Source: Pseudoxanthomonas sp. PXM02 (GTDB lineage: Bacteria > Pseudomonadota > Gammaproteobacteria > Xanthomonadales > Xanthomonadaceae). Taken from it: a DNA stretch of 64,000 nt. The notes below the pieces were generated by a model. That model searched no databases, was not told the DNA's origin, and was given only the letters and a program-made list of their open reading frames with translations. The stretch covers positions 1,178,001 to 1,242,000 of the forward strand of contig NZ_JACVAK010000001.1 in assembly GCF_014851805.1 (NCBI RefSeq), in the 5' to 3' direction. Below, one piece after another: positions 47,337-56,348 of this stretch. Both the position numbers and the translations under genes were made by a program. Numbering within the stretch: position 1 is the first letter of the stretch; each line of letters opens with the position of its first letter.

Positions 47337-47909
47337 ATGGAAAGCGCCCGCGATATCCCGCGTCAGTCACTGAATCAGATCCGCCTTGGCACCGTCGCCG
47401 AGGTGGATCTGGCGCGTGCGCTGTGCCGCGTGTCCACGGGCGAGATCGTCACCGATTTCATTCCGTGGCTGGTGCCGCGTGCCGGTGCCGTCATCGAGTG
47501 GTCCGCACCGAGCGCGGGCGAGCAGGTGATGGTGCTGGCACCGGGCGGCGACGTGAACAGCGCGGTGGCCGTGCGCGGCATCTACTCCAACCAGCACCCT
47601 GCCCCGGCGCACGGCGAAGCGCTGCACCTGGTCAAGTATCCGGACGGCGCGCTGATCCAGTACGACCACGCCAGCCATGCGTTGACCGCAACGCTGCCCG
47701 GCGGCGGCACGGCGGAGATCACCGCCGATGGCGGCGTGACGATCAATGGCCCGCTGACCGTCAACGGTGACACGCAGATAAATGGCGACACCGGCGTCAG
47801 CAAGACGCTGACGGCGCAGACCGACGTGATCGGCGGCGGCAAGAGCCTCAAGAATCACAGACACACCGGCGTGCAGACCGGCGGTGGCGTGTCGGGACCG
47901 CCGCAGTGA
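47337..47909 (+). CDS. V: Baseplate assembly protein V (central spike)
   Basis: The product has 190 residues. An OB-fold (IRLGTVAEVDLARALCRVSTGEIVTDFIPWL) is followed by short beta-helix repeats (GGGTAEITADGGVTINGPLTVNGDTQINGDTGV) and the C-terminal NHRHTG, whose HxH is the iron-binding tip of P2 gpV. It punctures the outer membrane. It overlaps W by 4 bp. Confidence 0.93.
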   Translation: MESARDIPRQSLNQIRLGTVAEVDLARALCRVSTGEIVTDFIPWLVPRAGAVIEWSAPSAGEQVMVLAPGGDVNSAVAVRGIYSNQHPAPAHGEALHLVKYPDGALIQYDHASHALTATLPGGGTAEITADGGVTINGPLTVNGDTQINGDTGVSKTLTAQTDVIGGGKSLKNHRHTGVQTGGGVSGPPQ

Positions 47910-48265
47910 GGGGCGTAAGCGCCACCACGGGCCGCGCGATCGAAGGCGAGGCGCACCTGCGTCAGTCCATCGCCGACATTCTCACAACGCCACTGGGCAC
48001 GCGCGTGATGCGCCGCGATTACGGCTCGCTGTTGCCCGAACTGATCGACGCGCCGTTCAACGGCACCACCCGCGTGCAGCTCTACGGCGCCGTGGCCACC
48101 GCCCTGCTGCGCTGGGAGCCGCGAATCGTGCTTACCAGCGTGCAGATCTCGCCCGGCACGGAGCCGGGAACCTTCCTCGTTGACGTGCAAGGCCAGCGCA
48201 CCGACGTGCCGGCGTCCAATGAGTACACGCGCCTGCAGATCCCTCTCAACTTCCGCACCAACTGA
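47906..48265 (+). CDS. W: Baseplate assembly protein W (gp25-like)
   Basis: The product has 119 residues from GTG 47906. [25 protein letters not shown] and [29 protein letters not shown] are signatures of the gpW/gp25 family of baseplate proteins. It overlaps V by 4 bp. Confidence 0.93.
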   Translation: MRGVSATTGRAIEGEAHLRQSIADILTTPLGTRVMRRDYGSLLPELIDAPFNGTTRVQLYGAVATALLRWEPRIVLTSVQISPGTEPGTFLVDVQGQRTDVPASNEYTRLQIPLNFRTN

Positions 48266-48284
48266 CCCGCCCCGGAGAATCACC

Positions 48285-49454
48285 ATGTCCGACCAGTACC
48301 ACCACGGCGTTCGCGTCATCGAGATCAACGAGGGCGTGCGTCCCATCCGCACCGTGTCCACGGCCATCGTTGGCCTGGTCGCCACTGCCACCGATGCGGT
48401 CGCCGCCGCCTTCCCGCTCAACAAGCCCGTGTTGCTGACCAATGTGCGCGCCGCCATCGCCAACGCAGGCGTACAGGGCACGCTGGCCAAGAGCCTGCAG
48501 GCCATTGCCGATCAGGCCGACCCCGTTGTGGTGGTCGTACGCGTGGAGGCCGGCGCCACCGATTCGGACACCACCACGAATGTGATCGGCGCCAGCGACG
48601 CAGGTGCCTACACCGGCATGCAGGCGCTGCTGGCCGCACAGGCGCAGCTGGGCGTCACCCCGCGCATCCTGGGCGCGCCGGGCCTCGACACGCAGCCGGT
48701 GGCGGCCGCCCTCGCCGTGGTCGCGCAGAAGCTGCGCGCGATGGCCTACGTGAGCGCCGGTGCCGCTTCCACGAAGGAAGACGCGGCGGAGTACCGCGAA
48801 GAGTTCGCCGCGCGCGAACTCATGGTGATCTGGCCGGACTTCGTGGCGTGGGATACCACCACCAGCACCAGCGTGCCCGCCTTCGCCGTAGCCCGCGCGC
48901 TCGGCCTGCGCGCAAAGATCGACGCCGAGCAGGGTTGGCACAAGACGCTCTCCAACGTGGCGGTGAACGGCGTCACCGGTCTGAGCCGGGATGTTTTCTT
49001 CGACCTGCAGAACCCGGCTACCGATGCGGGCTACCTCAACGCCGCCGACGTGACCACGCTGATCAACTTCACCGGCTACCGTTTCTGGGGTTCGCGCACC
49101 TGCTCGGATGAACCGCTGTTCGCCTTCGAGTCGGCCGTGCGCACCGCGCAGGTACTGCAGGACACCATCGCCGAGGGCGTGGCCTGGGCCATCGACAAGC
49201 CCATGCACCCCACCCTCGTGCGCGACATCGTGGAATCGATCAACGCCAAGCTGCGCGAAATGATCGCCTCGGGCTACCTGATCGGCGGCTCTGCCTGGTA
49301 CGACGAAACGCAGAACACCGAGGCAACGCTGTCGGGCGGAAAGCTCTACATCGACTACGACTACACGCCGGTGCCGCCGCTGGAGGACCTGACCCTGCGT
49401 CAGCGCATCACCAGTCGTTACCTCGCCACCTTCGCCGCTGCGGTGACGGGCTAA
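48285..49454 (+). CDS. FI: Tail sheath protein FI
   Basis: The product has 389 residues from the ATG at 48285, with GGAG at 48274-48277. [46 protein letters not shown] and [16 protein letters not shown] are characteristic of P2 FI contractile sheath proteins. Length matches P2 FI (396). A longer open frame upstream is a shadow of W. Confidence 0.95.
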   Translation: MSDQYHHGVRVIEINEGVRPIRTVSTAIVGLVATATDAVAAAFPLNKPVLLTNVRAAIANAGVQGTLAKSLQAIADQADPVVVVVRVEAGATDSDTTTNVIGASDAGAYTGMQALLAAQAQLGVTPRILGAPGLDTQPVAAALAVVAQKLRAMAYVSAGAASTKEDAAEYREEFAARELMVIWPDFVAWDTTTSTSVPAFAVARALGLRAKIDAEQGWHKTLSNVAVNGVTGLSRDVFFDLQNPATDAGYLNAADVTTLINFTGYRFWGSRTCSDEPLFAFESAVRTAQVLQDTIAEGVAWAIDKPMHPTLVRDIVESINAKLREMIASGYLIGGSAWYDETQNTEATLSGGKLYIDYDYTPVPPLEDLTLRQRITSRYLATFAAAVTG

Positions 49455-49495
49455 CCCCCGTCGCCTCGCCCTTCGCCCTTTCTGGAGACTGATCC

Positions 49496-50008
49496 ATGTC
49501 CCTGCCCCGCAAGCTCAAAAATCTCAACCTGTTCGGCGATGGCGAAAGCTTCCTCGGCCAAGTCGTCTCGGTGAAGCTTCCAACCCTGACCCGCATCATG
49601 GAGGCCTACCGCGGTGGCGGCATGAACGGCCCCGTGAAGATCGATCAGGGTCAGGACGCGCTGGAGATCGAGTCCACCTTCGGTGGCTTCATGCGCCCCA
49701 TCGTGCGCCAGTACGCCACCACCCGGCACGACGCCGTGCAGCTGCGTTTCGTCGGCGCCTACCAGCGCGACGACACGGCGGCGGTGGACGCCGTGGAGAT
49801 CGTCGTGCGCGGTCGGCACGAAGAGATCGACATGGGCGAAGGCAAGCCCGGCGAAGACACCGAGTTCAAGGTCAAGACCGCGTGCAGCTACTACAAGCTC
49901 ACGGTCAACGGTCGCACCGAGATCGAGATCGACCTGGTGAACATGATCGAGATCGTCAACGGCGTGGACCGCCTCGCTGCACAGCGCCGAGCCATCGGCG
50001 TTGCCTGA
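49496..50008 (+). CDS. FII: Major tail tube protein FII
   Basis: The product has 170 residues (P2 FII: 172). LPRKLKNLNLFGDGESFLGQVVSVKLPTLTRI and the end NGRTEIEIDLVNMIEIVNGVDRLAAQR are typical. It polymerises into the inner tube. A strong hairpin follows the stop. Confidence 0.95.
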   Translation: MSLPRKLKNLNLFGDGESFLGQVVSVKLPTLTRIMEAYRGGGMNGPVKIDQGQDALEIESTFGGFMRPIVRQYATTRHDAVQLRFVGAYQRDDTAAVDAVEIVVRGRHEEIDMGEGKPGEDTEFKVKTACSYYKLTVNGRTEIEIDLVNMIEIVNGVDRLAAQRRAIGVA

Positions 50009-50016
50009 TCCTCACC

Positions 50017-50045
50017 GGCCCGGCGCAAGCCGGGCCTCTTCCCTT
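50017..50045 (+). terminator. Strong hairpin after FII (terminator or attenuator)
   Basis: GGCCCGGC/GCCGGGCC with a GCAA tetraloop is followed by TCTTCCCTT. It would lower transcription into E and T after the abundant sheath and tube genes. Confidence 0.5.
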
Positions 50046-50063
50046 CCCTGAGAGAGAGACGTT

Positions 50064-50423
50064 ATGTCCAAAGAGAACGAAGCCCCGGCGCTGGCCGCCA
50101 CCGCATTGGCTGCCACCGCTGCCGCCACGCGCAAGCCCGTCCTGCGCAGCGTGACGCTGCAGGAGCCGATCCAGCGCGGCGAGCAGACCATCGCCCGCGT
50201 GGACGTACGCAAGCCGCGTGCCGGCGAACTGATGGGCGTGCAGCTGGCCATGCTGGTGGCCATGGACGTGGGCGCACTGACCACCGTGCTGCCGCGCGTC
50301 ACGCTGCCCACGCTGCTGCCGCACGAAGTGGCCAACCTCGATCCGGCCGATCTGCTCGCGCTGGGCATGGAGGTGTCGGGTTTTTTCGTGACGCAGGCGG
50401 ATCTGGCATCCCTGCCCGCGTAG
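50064..50423 (+). CDS. E: Tail assembly chaperone gpE
   Basis: The product has 119 residues. SVTLQEPIQRGEQTIARVDVRKPRAGELMGVQLA and the DLLALGMEVSGFF helix match the phage tail-assembly chaperone (gpE) family. The N-terminal Ala/Thr extension is longer than in P2. A T TTT TTC slippery site lies at 50381-50387, near the end, for -1 frameshifting into E'. Confidence 0.9.
   Translation: MSKENEAPALAATALAATAAATRKPVLRSVTLQEPIQRGEQTIARVDVRKPRAGELMGVQLAMLVAMDVGALTTVLPRVTLPTLLPHEVANLDPADLLALGMEVSGFFVTQADLASLPA
50381..50387 (+). other. Programmed -1 frameshift slippery site of E/E'
   Basis: In the E frame the codons read GGT TTT TTC, giving the heptamer T TTT TTC. After a -1 shift the frame continues with no stop through 50387-50545 into E', giving a 160-residue E+E' fusion. 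P2 makes gpE+E' the same way. Confidence 0.8.
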
Positions 50424-50431
50424 AGGACGCG

Positions 50432-50545
50432 ATGGCGGACGTCGCGGCCATCTTCCATTGGCCGCCCACCGTCATGGCTGACTGGAGCGTGGAAGAACTC
50501 ATGCAGTGGCGCGAGCGCGCCCGTTTACGGAGTGGAGCGGAGTAG
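50432..50545 (+). CDS. E' extension (P2 gpE' family), read by frameshift from E
   Basis: This small frame encodes 37 residues from its own ATG (MADVAAIFHWPPTVMADWSV and on, ending RERARLRSGAE), the FHWPP...SVEELMQWRERA pattern of the GpE' family. It lies in the -1 frame relative to E. It is expected mainly as the C-terminal part of the E+E' fusion that helps tape-measure assembly, rather than as a free protein. Confidence 0.8.
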   Translation: MADVAAIFHWPPTVMADWSVEELMQWRERARLRSGAE

Positions 50546-50560
50546 TGGTAATGTGCGCGC

Positions 50561-50686
50561 ATGGTCATCGTCCTCTCCCTGGTGTTCGCGCTGCTGATCG
50601 GCGCCGCCTCGTTTCTCGCACTGGCGCCGGTGTATCGGCGCATCGGCGATGCCGTGCACGGCACGCAGGACCGCGACGCGCCGTAA
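50561..50686 (+). CDS. Possible small membrane protein
   Basis: This is a 41-codon frame. The membrane segment VIVLSLVFALLIGAASFLALAPVY covers residues 2-25, followed by a polar tail. It lies between E' and T, 21 bp before T. There is no clear ribosome site. It may be a real minor phage protein or chance. Confidence 0.4.
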   Translation: MVIVLSLVFALLIGAASFLALAPVYRRIGDAVHGTQDRDAP

Positions 50687-50707
50687 CCGCGCACGGAGCC
50701 GGCTGAT

Positions 50708-53700
50708 ATGGCCGGCGATAACCTCAAGCTCTCGGTGCTGCTGGCGGCTGTCGATAAGGCCACCGGCCCCTTCCGTCGCATCATGGCCGGCAGCAAGGGC
50801 GTTTCCGCTGCCATCCTCAAGTCCCAGACCGCGCTGCGCCAGCTCAACGAGCAGCAGCGCGGGATGGACAGTTTCCGTCGTCTGGAGACGCAGGCCTCGC
50901 AGACCTCGCAGCAGCTGCAGGCGCAGCGCCGCGTGCTGGCCGAACTCACGGCGCAGTACAACCAGCTCGACGCGCCCACGAAAAGGCAGACGCGCGAGCT
51001 GAAACAGCAGGCCGCCGAAGTCGGCCGCCTGGTCGCCATCGAGCAGCGGCAGAACACGCAGCTGGCGGGCCAGCGTCAGGCGCTCGCCGCCGCCGGAATC
51101 GAGGGCAGCCGCTTTGCCGTGCACCAGCGCCGCCTGTCCGGCGATATCGATCAGGCCAACCGCAAGCTGAAAGATCAGCACGCCCAGCTCACACGCCTCA
51201 AGCGCGCCAGCGAGCAGGCGCAGAAGATCCACCGCGCCGGCATGACCGCATCGCTGCACGGCGCCGGCATGCTGTTCGCTGGCCAGCGTGCCCTGCGCGC
51301 TGAAATGCTGCCGCTGGCCACCGCCATGGACTTCGAGTCCGCCATGGCCGACGTGCGCAAGGTCGTGGACTTCGACACGCCGGAGCAGTTCGCGGCGATG
51401 GGGCGCGACGTGCAGGATCTTTCCCGCCGCCTGCCGATGCTGCCGACAGAGATCGCCAAGATCGTGGCGGCCGCCGGACAGGCGAGCATCGCGCGCAACG
51501 AGCTGCTGCTGTTCACCGAGGACGCGGTGAAGATGGGCGTGGCGTTCGACACCACGGCCGAGGATGCCGGCCAGACGATGGCCACGTGGCGCACGGCGTT
51601 CCGCATGGGCCAGCGCGACGTTGTACAGCTGGCGGACCGGATCAACTACCTGGGCAACACCGGCCCGGCCAGCGTGCAGAAGATCTCCGACGTGGTGAAC
51701 CGGATCGGCGCGCTGGGCGAAGTCGCCGGCCTGCAGTCTGGCCCGCTGGCGGCGATGGCGGCCACGGTTGCCGGCATGGGCATCCAGTCGGAAGTCTCGG
51801 CCACGGGCATCAAGAACATGCTGCTCACGCTGGCGTCGGGATCGGCTGCCACGAAGCGCCAGCGCGCTGCCATGAAGGCCATCGGCGTTGACGCGGTGGA
51901 CATGTCCAAGCGCATGCAGGATGACGCTGGCGGCGCGATCATGTTCGTGCTGGAGAAGCTGCGGCAGCTGCCGAAGTTCCAGCAGGCCGCGACGATGACG
52001 ACGCTGTTTGGGCGCGAGTCCATCGGCGCCATCGCACCGCTGCTGACCAACCTCGAACTGCTGGCCACCAACTTCGACAAGGTGACCGACGCGCAGAAGT
52101 ACGCCGGCAGCATGGAGGCCGAGTACGCCTCCCGCGTGTCCACCTCCGCCAACACGCTGCAGCTGCTGAAGAACACCACCATGGTGCTGGCCCAGTCCAT
52201 CGGCGCCACGCTGATTCCCGACTTCAAGGTGTTTGCCGAGCGCACCGGCGCGGTGGTCGGCCGCATCGTGGAGTGGATCCGCGCCAACCCCGAGCTGGTG
52301 CGCGGAATCGCGCGCGTGGTGGTCGGCGGCACTGCCCTGGCCACGCTGCTGGGGGGCCTGCTCATGACGGGCGGTTTCGCGGCGATGGCGTTCTCGCAGA
52401 TCCACCGCGCCGTTGCGATCCTGAGCGGCGGTAAGGGTCTCGGCGCACTGCTGCAGTCTGGTGGCCAGCTTGCCGGCCGCGTACTGCCGTGGATCTTCAA
52501 CGGTGCGCGCATGCTGCTGCCGATCCTGGGCGGTATCAGTGCGCCGGTGCTGGCCATCGGCGCGGCCGTGGCCGTCGTCGCTGCGCTGGTGTGGCGCTAC
52601 TGGCAGCCGATCAAGGCCTTCATGCTCGGTGTATGGCAGGGGCTTACCGAGGCCGCCGGTCCGGTGCTGGAAGAGATCCGCACCGCGCTCGCGCCGCTGG
52701 CGCCGGTCTGGAACCTGATCAGCGACGCCGCCGGCAAGCTGTGGGGCGTGCTGCGCGAGCTGTTCACGCCGTTTCAGGCCACCAACGAGCAGCTGGCCAG
52801 CGCCACTGGCCACGGCCGCAGCTTCGGCCGCGTGCTGGGCGCCGTGTTGACGCTACAGGTACGGCTGGCCGTCAAGGCGCTGGGATGGCTGGTCACGGGC
52901 TTCCTGACGGTGCACCGCGTCGTTTCGCGCGTTCTGGGCGGCATCGTCAGCTACGTGCGCGGCTTCGGCGCGCTGCTGTCCGGCGTGTTCTCCGGCGACC
53001 TGGGCAAGGTCCGCGCTGGCGTGCAGGCCATGTGGTCGGGCGTCAATGCCGTCATGGCGGGCTGGCCGGCGCGCCTGCAGACCGCTGGCGGCCGTCTCGT
53101 GCGCTCCATGGCGCTCGGCATCGCCCAGCGTGCCGGCGCCGTCCTGAGCGCTGCGCGTGCGCTGTGGGGCCAGCTGCAGGCCTACCTCGGGGGCGCGTGG
53201 TCAGCGCTGGCGGGACTGTTCACCGCCGATCCTGGCCGCGTGCGCGCTGGACTGCAGGCCATGTGGTCTGCCGCCAACGCCGTGCTGACCGGCTGGCCGG
53301 CGCGGCTCCTGCAGGTGGGCGTGCAGCTGGTGGCCGCCATCGGCCGAGGCATCGCCCAGCGCACCGATGGCGTGCTGCTCTCGCTGGCCTCGCTGTGGCT
53401 GCGCATGCGCGCGATGGTGCGCGATGCGTGGCTGGCGATCACCGGGTTGTTTGCAGGCGACGGCGGCCGCGTGCGTGCCGGCCTGCAGGCCATGTGGACG
53501 TCGATCAACAGCGTGCTGGCCGGCTGGCCGGCGAAGATGATGCAAGCCGGCGTCAACCTGGTCACCGGCCTGATCACCGGGATCAGGTCGATGCTCGGCA
53601 AGGCGAACGATGCGGTGGCCAGCGTCGGCACTGGCGTGATCACGCGCTTCAAGTCGCTGCTCGGCATCCGCAGTCCGTCGCGCGTATTCACGCAGCTGGG

Positions 53701-54037
53701 CGGCTTCACCATGCAGGGCTTCGCCAACGGCCTGCTGCGCGCACAAGGCGGCCCACTGAGCGCGATGCAGGGCATGGGCGAGCGCCTGCAGCGCATCGGG
53801 GCCGGCGTGGCCATGAGCGCCGCTGTGGCGTCCCCGGCGATGGCCATCGACAACCGGCCGCCGGTCATCGCAGCCCCGCGCGCCGCGCCGGCAGCGGCCG
53901 GCGACAGCTTCACCATCAACATCTATCCCCGCTCCGGTGTCGATGCGCAGGAGATCGCGGTGATGGTGCGTGCCGAGATTGAACGCTGCCAGCGCGACAA
54001 GCACGCGCGCGATCGATCCCGGCTCACTGACGACTAA
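50708..54037 (+). CDS. T: Tail tape measure protein T
   Basis: The product has 1109 residues. The N-terminal 200 residues are coiled coil (QTALRQLNEQQRGMDSF and on), followed by the TP901-type tape measure core (LATAMDFESAMADVRKVVDF; AEIAKIVAAAGQASIA-like segment near 255), hydrophobic helices at about 530-640, and three tandem repeats of about 77 residues (768-1000). The length sets tail length and the hydrophobic part enters the host membrane. It is larger than P2 T (815). Confidence 0.93.
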   Translation: MAGDNLKLSVLLAAVDKATGPFRRIMAGSKGVSAAILKSQTALRQLNEQQRGMDSFRRLETQASQTSQQLQAQRRVLAELTAQYNQLDAPTKRQTRELKQQAAEVGRLVAIEQRQNTQLAGQRQALAAAGIEGSRFAVHQRRLSGDIDQANRKLKDQHAQLTRLKRASEQAQKIHRAGMTASLHGAGMLFAGQRALRAEMLPLATAMDFESAMADVRKVVDFDTPEQFAAMGRDVQDLSRRLPMLPTEIAKIVAAAGQASIARNELLLFTEDAVKMGVAFDTTAEDAGQTMATWRTAFRMGQRDVVQLADRINYLGNTGPASVQKISDVVNRIGALGEVAGLQSGPLAAMAATVAGMGIQSEVSATGIKNMLLTLASGSAATKRQRAAMKAIGVDAVDMSKRMQDDAGGAIMFVLEKLRQLPKFQQAATMTTLFGRESIGAIAPLLTNLELLATNFDKVTDAQKYAGSMEAEYASRVSTSANTLQLLKNTTMVLAQSIGATLIPDFKVFAERTGAVVGRIVEWIRANPELVRGIARVVVGGTALATLLGGLLMTGGFAAMAFSQIHRAVAILSGGKGLGALLQSGGQLAGRVLPWIFNGARMLLPILGGISAPVLAIGAAVAVVAALVWRYWQPIKAFMLGVWQGLTEAAGPVLEEIRTALAPLAPVWNLISDAAGKLWGVLRELFTPFQATNEQLASATGHGRSFGRVLGAVLTLQVRLAVKALGWLVTGFLTVHRVVSRVLGGIVSYVRGFGALLSGVFSGDLGKVRAGVQAMWSGVNAVMAGWPARLQTAGGRLVRSMALGIAQRAGAVLSAARALWGQLQAYLGGAWSALAGLFTADPGRVRAGLQAMWSAANAVLTGWPARLLQVGVQLVAAIGRGIAQRTDGVLLSLASLWLRMRAMVRDAWLAITGLFAGDGGRVRAGLQAMWTSINSVLAGWPAKMMQAGVNLVTGLITGIRSMLGKANDAVASVGTGVITRFKSLLGIRSPSRVFTQLGGFTMQGFANGLLRAQGGPLSAMQGMGERLQRIGAGVAMSAAVASPAMAIDNRPPVIAAPRAAPAAAGDSFTINIYPRSGVDAQEIAVMVRAEIERCQRDKHARDRSRLTDD

Positions 54038-54051
54038 CGAGGTTTTCCCCC

Positions 54052-54456
54052 GTGCTAATGGCTCTCGGCACCTTCGTGTTCTCCCTGCGCGAACTCGCGC
54101 CGCAGACGGTGGAGCGCAGCGCCACCTGGCGTCACGCATCCAGCGAGCGCGTCGGCGCGCGGCCGGCGCGCCAGTACCTCGGGCCGGGAGAGGAAACCAT
54201 CGACCTGTCCGGCGTCGTGGCGCCGGAGCTGACCGGTCGCGTCGCCTCGCTGGAGACGCTGGAGAAGATGGCCAGCGAAGGGCGGCCGCTGGCGCTGGTG
54301 GACGGCTCGGGCAAGGTGCGCGGCGCGTTCGTCATCGTGTCCACGCGCACCACCAGCACGCTGCTGTTTCAGGACGGCACGCCGCGCCGCATCGAGTTCG
54401 TGCTGTCGCTCTCGCGCGTGGATGACGTGGCCAAGGCGTCCGGTGCTAGTGCATGA
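54052..54456 (+). CDS. U: Tail protein U
   Basis: The product has 134 residues from GTG 54052; an ATG at 54058 is possible. The GTG is chosen because MLMALGTFVFSLRELAP aligns with the start of P2 U and GAGG lies 10 bp before it. SATWRHASSERVGARPARQYLGPGEETIDLSGVV is the family core. It overlaps D by 4 bp. Confidence 0.9.
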   Translation: MLMALGTFVFSLRELAPQTVERSATWRHASSERVGARPARQYLGPGEETIDLSGVVAPELTGRVASLETLEKMASEGRPLALVDGSGKVRGAFVIVSTRTTSTLLFQDGTPRRIEFVLSLSRVDDVAKASGASA

Positions 54457-55481
54457 GCAATGAGGCGCTGTACGCGATCCCAGCATGGAAGGTCGTGCTG
54501 GACGGGAAGGATCTGACCGAGCGGTTCCGCCCTCGCCTGCTGGATCTGACGCTGACCGAATGCCGCGGTGGCGAGGCCGATCAGCTGGAGCTGCGGATTC
54601 ACGACCACGACGGCGCAGTGGCGATGCCGCGCAAGGGCGTGCTGCTGCAGGTGTCGCTGGGCTGGCAGGACTCCGGCCTGATCGACAAAGGCACCTTCAA
54701 GGTGGATGAGGTCGAGCATAGCGGCACGCCCGACGTGATCACCGTGCGCGCCCGCAGCGCGGATCTGACGCAGCAGATGCGCACGCGCCGTGATCGCAGC
54801 TGGCACGCCACGACGCTGGGCAAGGTGGTGCGCAACATTGCCGGCGAGCATGGCCTGCAGCCGCGCATCGCGGCCCCGCTGGACAGCATCGCCATCGCGC
54901 ATCTGGATCAGACCGAAGAGAGCGATGCCAACCTGCTCACGCGCCTGGCCAAGCGTTACGACGCAGTGGCCACCGTCAAGGCCGGCGCGCTGCTGTTCGC
55001 GCCCATCGGATCGGGCAAGACCGCAACGGGCAAGCCGCTGCCCGGCGCGTCGATCACGCGGGACATGGGCGATCAGCACCGTTACATGGCCGCCGACCGC
55101 GACGTGTATACCGGCGTTCGCGCGTACTGGCACGACAAGGGCGCTGCGCAACGGAAGTCGGTGGTGGTGGGCCAGAGTGGCAACGCAAAGCGCCTGCGCG
55201 AGTCCTACGCCAACGAGGCAGAGGCGCGCGAGCAGGCGACGGCCGAATGGAACCGCATCCGGCGCGGCGGCGCAAAGTTCTCGATCACGCTCGCGCTGGG
55301 ACGCGCGGATCTGTATCCCGAGCAGCGCATTGACGTTGCCGGCTTCAAGGAAGGCATCGACGGGGAATGGCTGGCGTCCCGCGTCGTGCACACCGTCACC
55401 GGCAGCGCCGGGTTCACCACCGCGCTCGATCTGGAAACAGTCGGGAGCGAATCTTCCACTACCGAAGGAAACACCACATGA
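54453..55481 (+). CDS. D: Late control protein D (tail hub)
   Basis: The product has 342 residues. VVLDGKDLTERFRPRLLDLTLTECRGGEADQLELRIHDHDG and the end EWLASRVVHTVTGSAGFTTALDLE are typical of P2 gpD, the baseplate hub above the spike. It overlaps U and the next small gene by 4 bp each. It is the last recognised structural gene. Confidence 0.93.
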   Translation: MSNEALYAIPAWKVVLDGKDLTERFRPRLLDLTLTECRGGEADQLELRIHDHDGAVAMPRKGVLLQVSLGWQDSGLIDKGTFKVDEVEHSGTPDVITVRARSADLTQQMRTRRDRSWHATTLGKVVRNIAGEHGLQPRIAAPLDSIAIAHLDQTEESDANLLTRLAKRYDAVATVKAGALLFAPIGSGKTATGKPLPGASITRDMGDQHRYMAADRDVYTGVRAYWHDKGAAQRKSVVVGQSGNAKRLRESYANEAEAREQATAEWNRIRRGGAKFSITLALGRADLYPEQRIDVAGFKEGIDGEWLASRVVHTVTGSAGFTTALDLETVGSESSTTEGNTT

Positions 55482-55612
55482 AGACCCTGATCGTCATCGT
55501 CGTCATCGGCGTGGCGCTGTACTATTTCGTGCGCAAGCGCCAGAAGGCGAAGGCAGATCCCGCACCGCCTCAAGGTCCCGGCGGGCGCGAGCCGATCGAC
55601 ACGACCAAGTAA
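55478..55612 (+). CDS. Small membrane protein after D
   Basis: The product has 44 residues. The membrane segment LIVIVVIGVALYYFV (4-18) is followed by a basic and proline-rich tail (RKRQKAKADPAPPQGPGG). Its ATG overlaps the D stop by 4 bp, so it is probably translated. The role is unknown. A terminator follows. Confidence 0.6.
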   Translation: MKTLIVIVVIGVALYYFVRKRQKAKADPAPPQGPGGREPIDTTK

Positions 55613-55618
55613 AAGAAA

Positions 55619-55645
55619 AGGCCGCCGTAAGGCGGCCTATTTCTA
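55619..55645. terminator. Bidirectional terminator between late genes and the leftward immunity block
   Basis: AGGCCGCC/GGCGGCCT with a GTAA loop is followed on the plus strand by ATTTCTAT and on the minus strand by TTTTCTTTT. It lies between the convergent stops at 55612 and 55663. Confidence 0.8.
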
Positions 55646-55662
55646 TCCGGAGCGCGGTGCGA

Positions 55663-56331
55663 TCAGCGTACGGAACACTCATCGAGCTGCGGCGATCCGA
55701 TCAATAGGCCGCCACCTTCGCACACCACGGTGATCTGCGAGCCTTTGGTCAGGCCAGCAGCGACTGCCGGCTCAATGCCGCGAGCGTGGATAGTCGAGAA
55801 CTCATTGGGCGTTGCAATCTCAACGTAAACCGAGTCCGTAATGTCTTTGTTGATCCCTGCGACCGTACCGGTCACCGCCAACTGGCGGCCTTTGTATTTG
55901 TCGTCCGCCGATACTTCATTGGCGTCATAGGCAGCAAACAGGTCGGCAGCAGTGACTTCCATCGCTACCGGCTTGAGGTCGAGCGCGGCGCTGGATTGCG
56001 GCGCTTCCTGCTGCGTGCTGGCCGCTTCCGCGCGTTCCTTGTAGTCCTGATAAGCGTCACCACTGACGGCCGCAGCTCCGAGCACCGCAAGCCCGACGAA
56101 GTACACGATGGGCGAGACGATGATCGACGCCAGCAGAGGAATCAACCCAGCCACCGTCTTGCCGCGAGCCATCACCACGATGGCGAGAATGAAGGCGACC
56201 AGGTTCAGCGGCCAGCCCACGAACAGACCGGCACCCGGCAGCGGGATCAGGAACAGCACCCACGCGATAACGAGGCAGATCCACGTGCCTTTCACCGGTG
56301 CGCTGCGGGTTGGTGCGACTGTTGCATTCAT
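55663..56331 (-). CDS. Membrane protein with C-terminal tRNA_anti-like OB-fold
   Basis: The product has 222 residues. The first 95 hold two to three membrane segments (TWICLVIAWVLFLIPLPGAGLFVGW; LVAFILAIVVMA; GLIPLLASIIVSPIVYFVGLAVLG). The last 110 (LFAAYDANEVSADDKYKGRQLAVTG and on) look like the OB-fold domain called tRNA_anti-like, found in bacterial membrane proteins of unknown role. It is the most distal gene of the leftward repressor block, so it could be expressed in lysogens. Superinfection exclusion is possible but unproven. Confidence 0.7.
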   Translation of the reverse strand: MNATVAPTRSAPVKGTWICLVIAWVLFLIPLPGAGLFVGWPLNLVAFILAIVVMARGKTVAGLIPLLASIIVSPIVYFVGLAVLGAAAVSGDAYQDYKERAEAASTQQEAPQSSAALDLKPVAMEVTAADLFAAYDANEVSADDKYKGRQLAVTGTVAGINKDITDSVYVEIATPNEFSTIHARGIEPAVAAGLTKGSQITVVCEGGGLLIGSPQLDECSVR

Positions 56332-56348
56332 CAGATTTCCCCTTGTGA

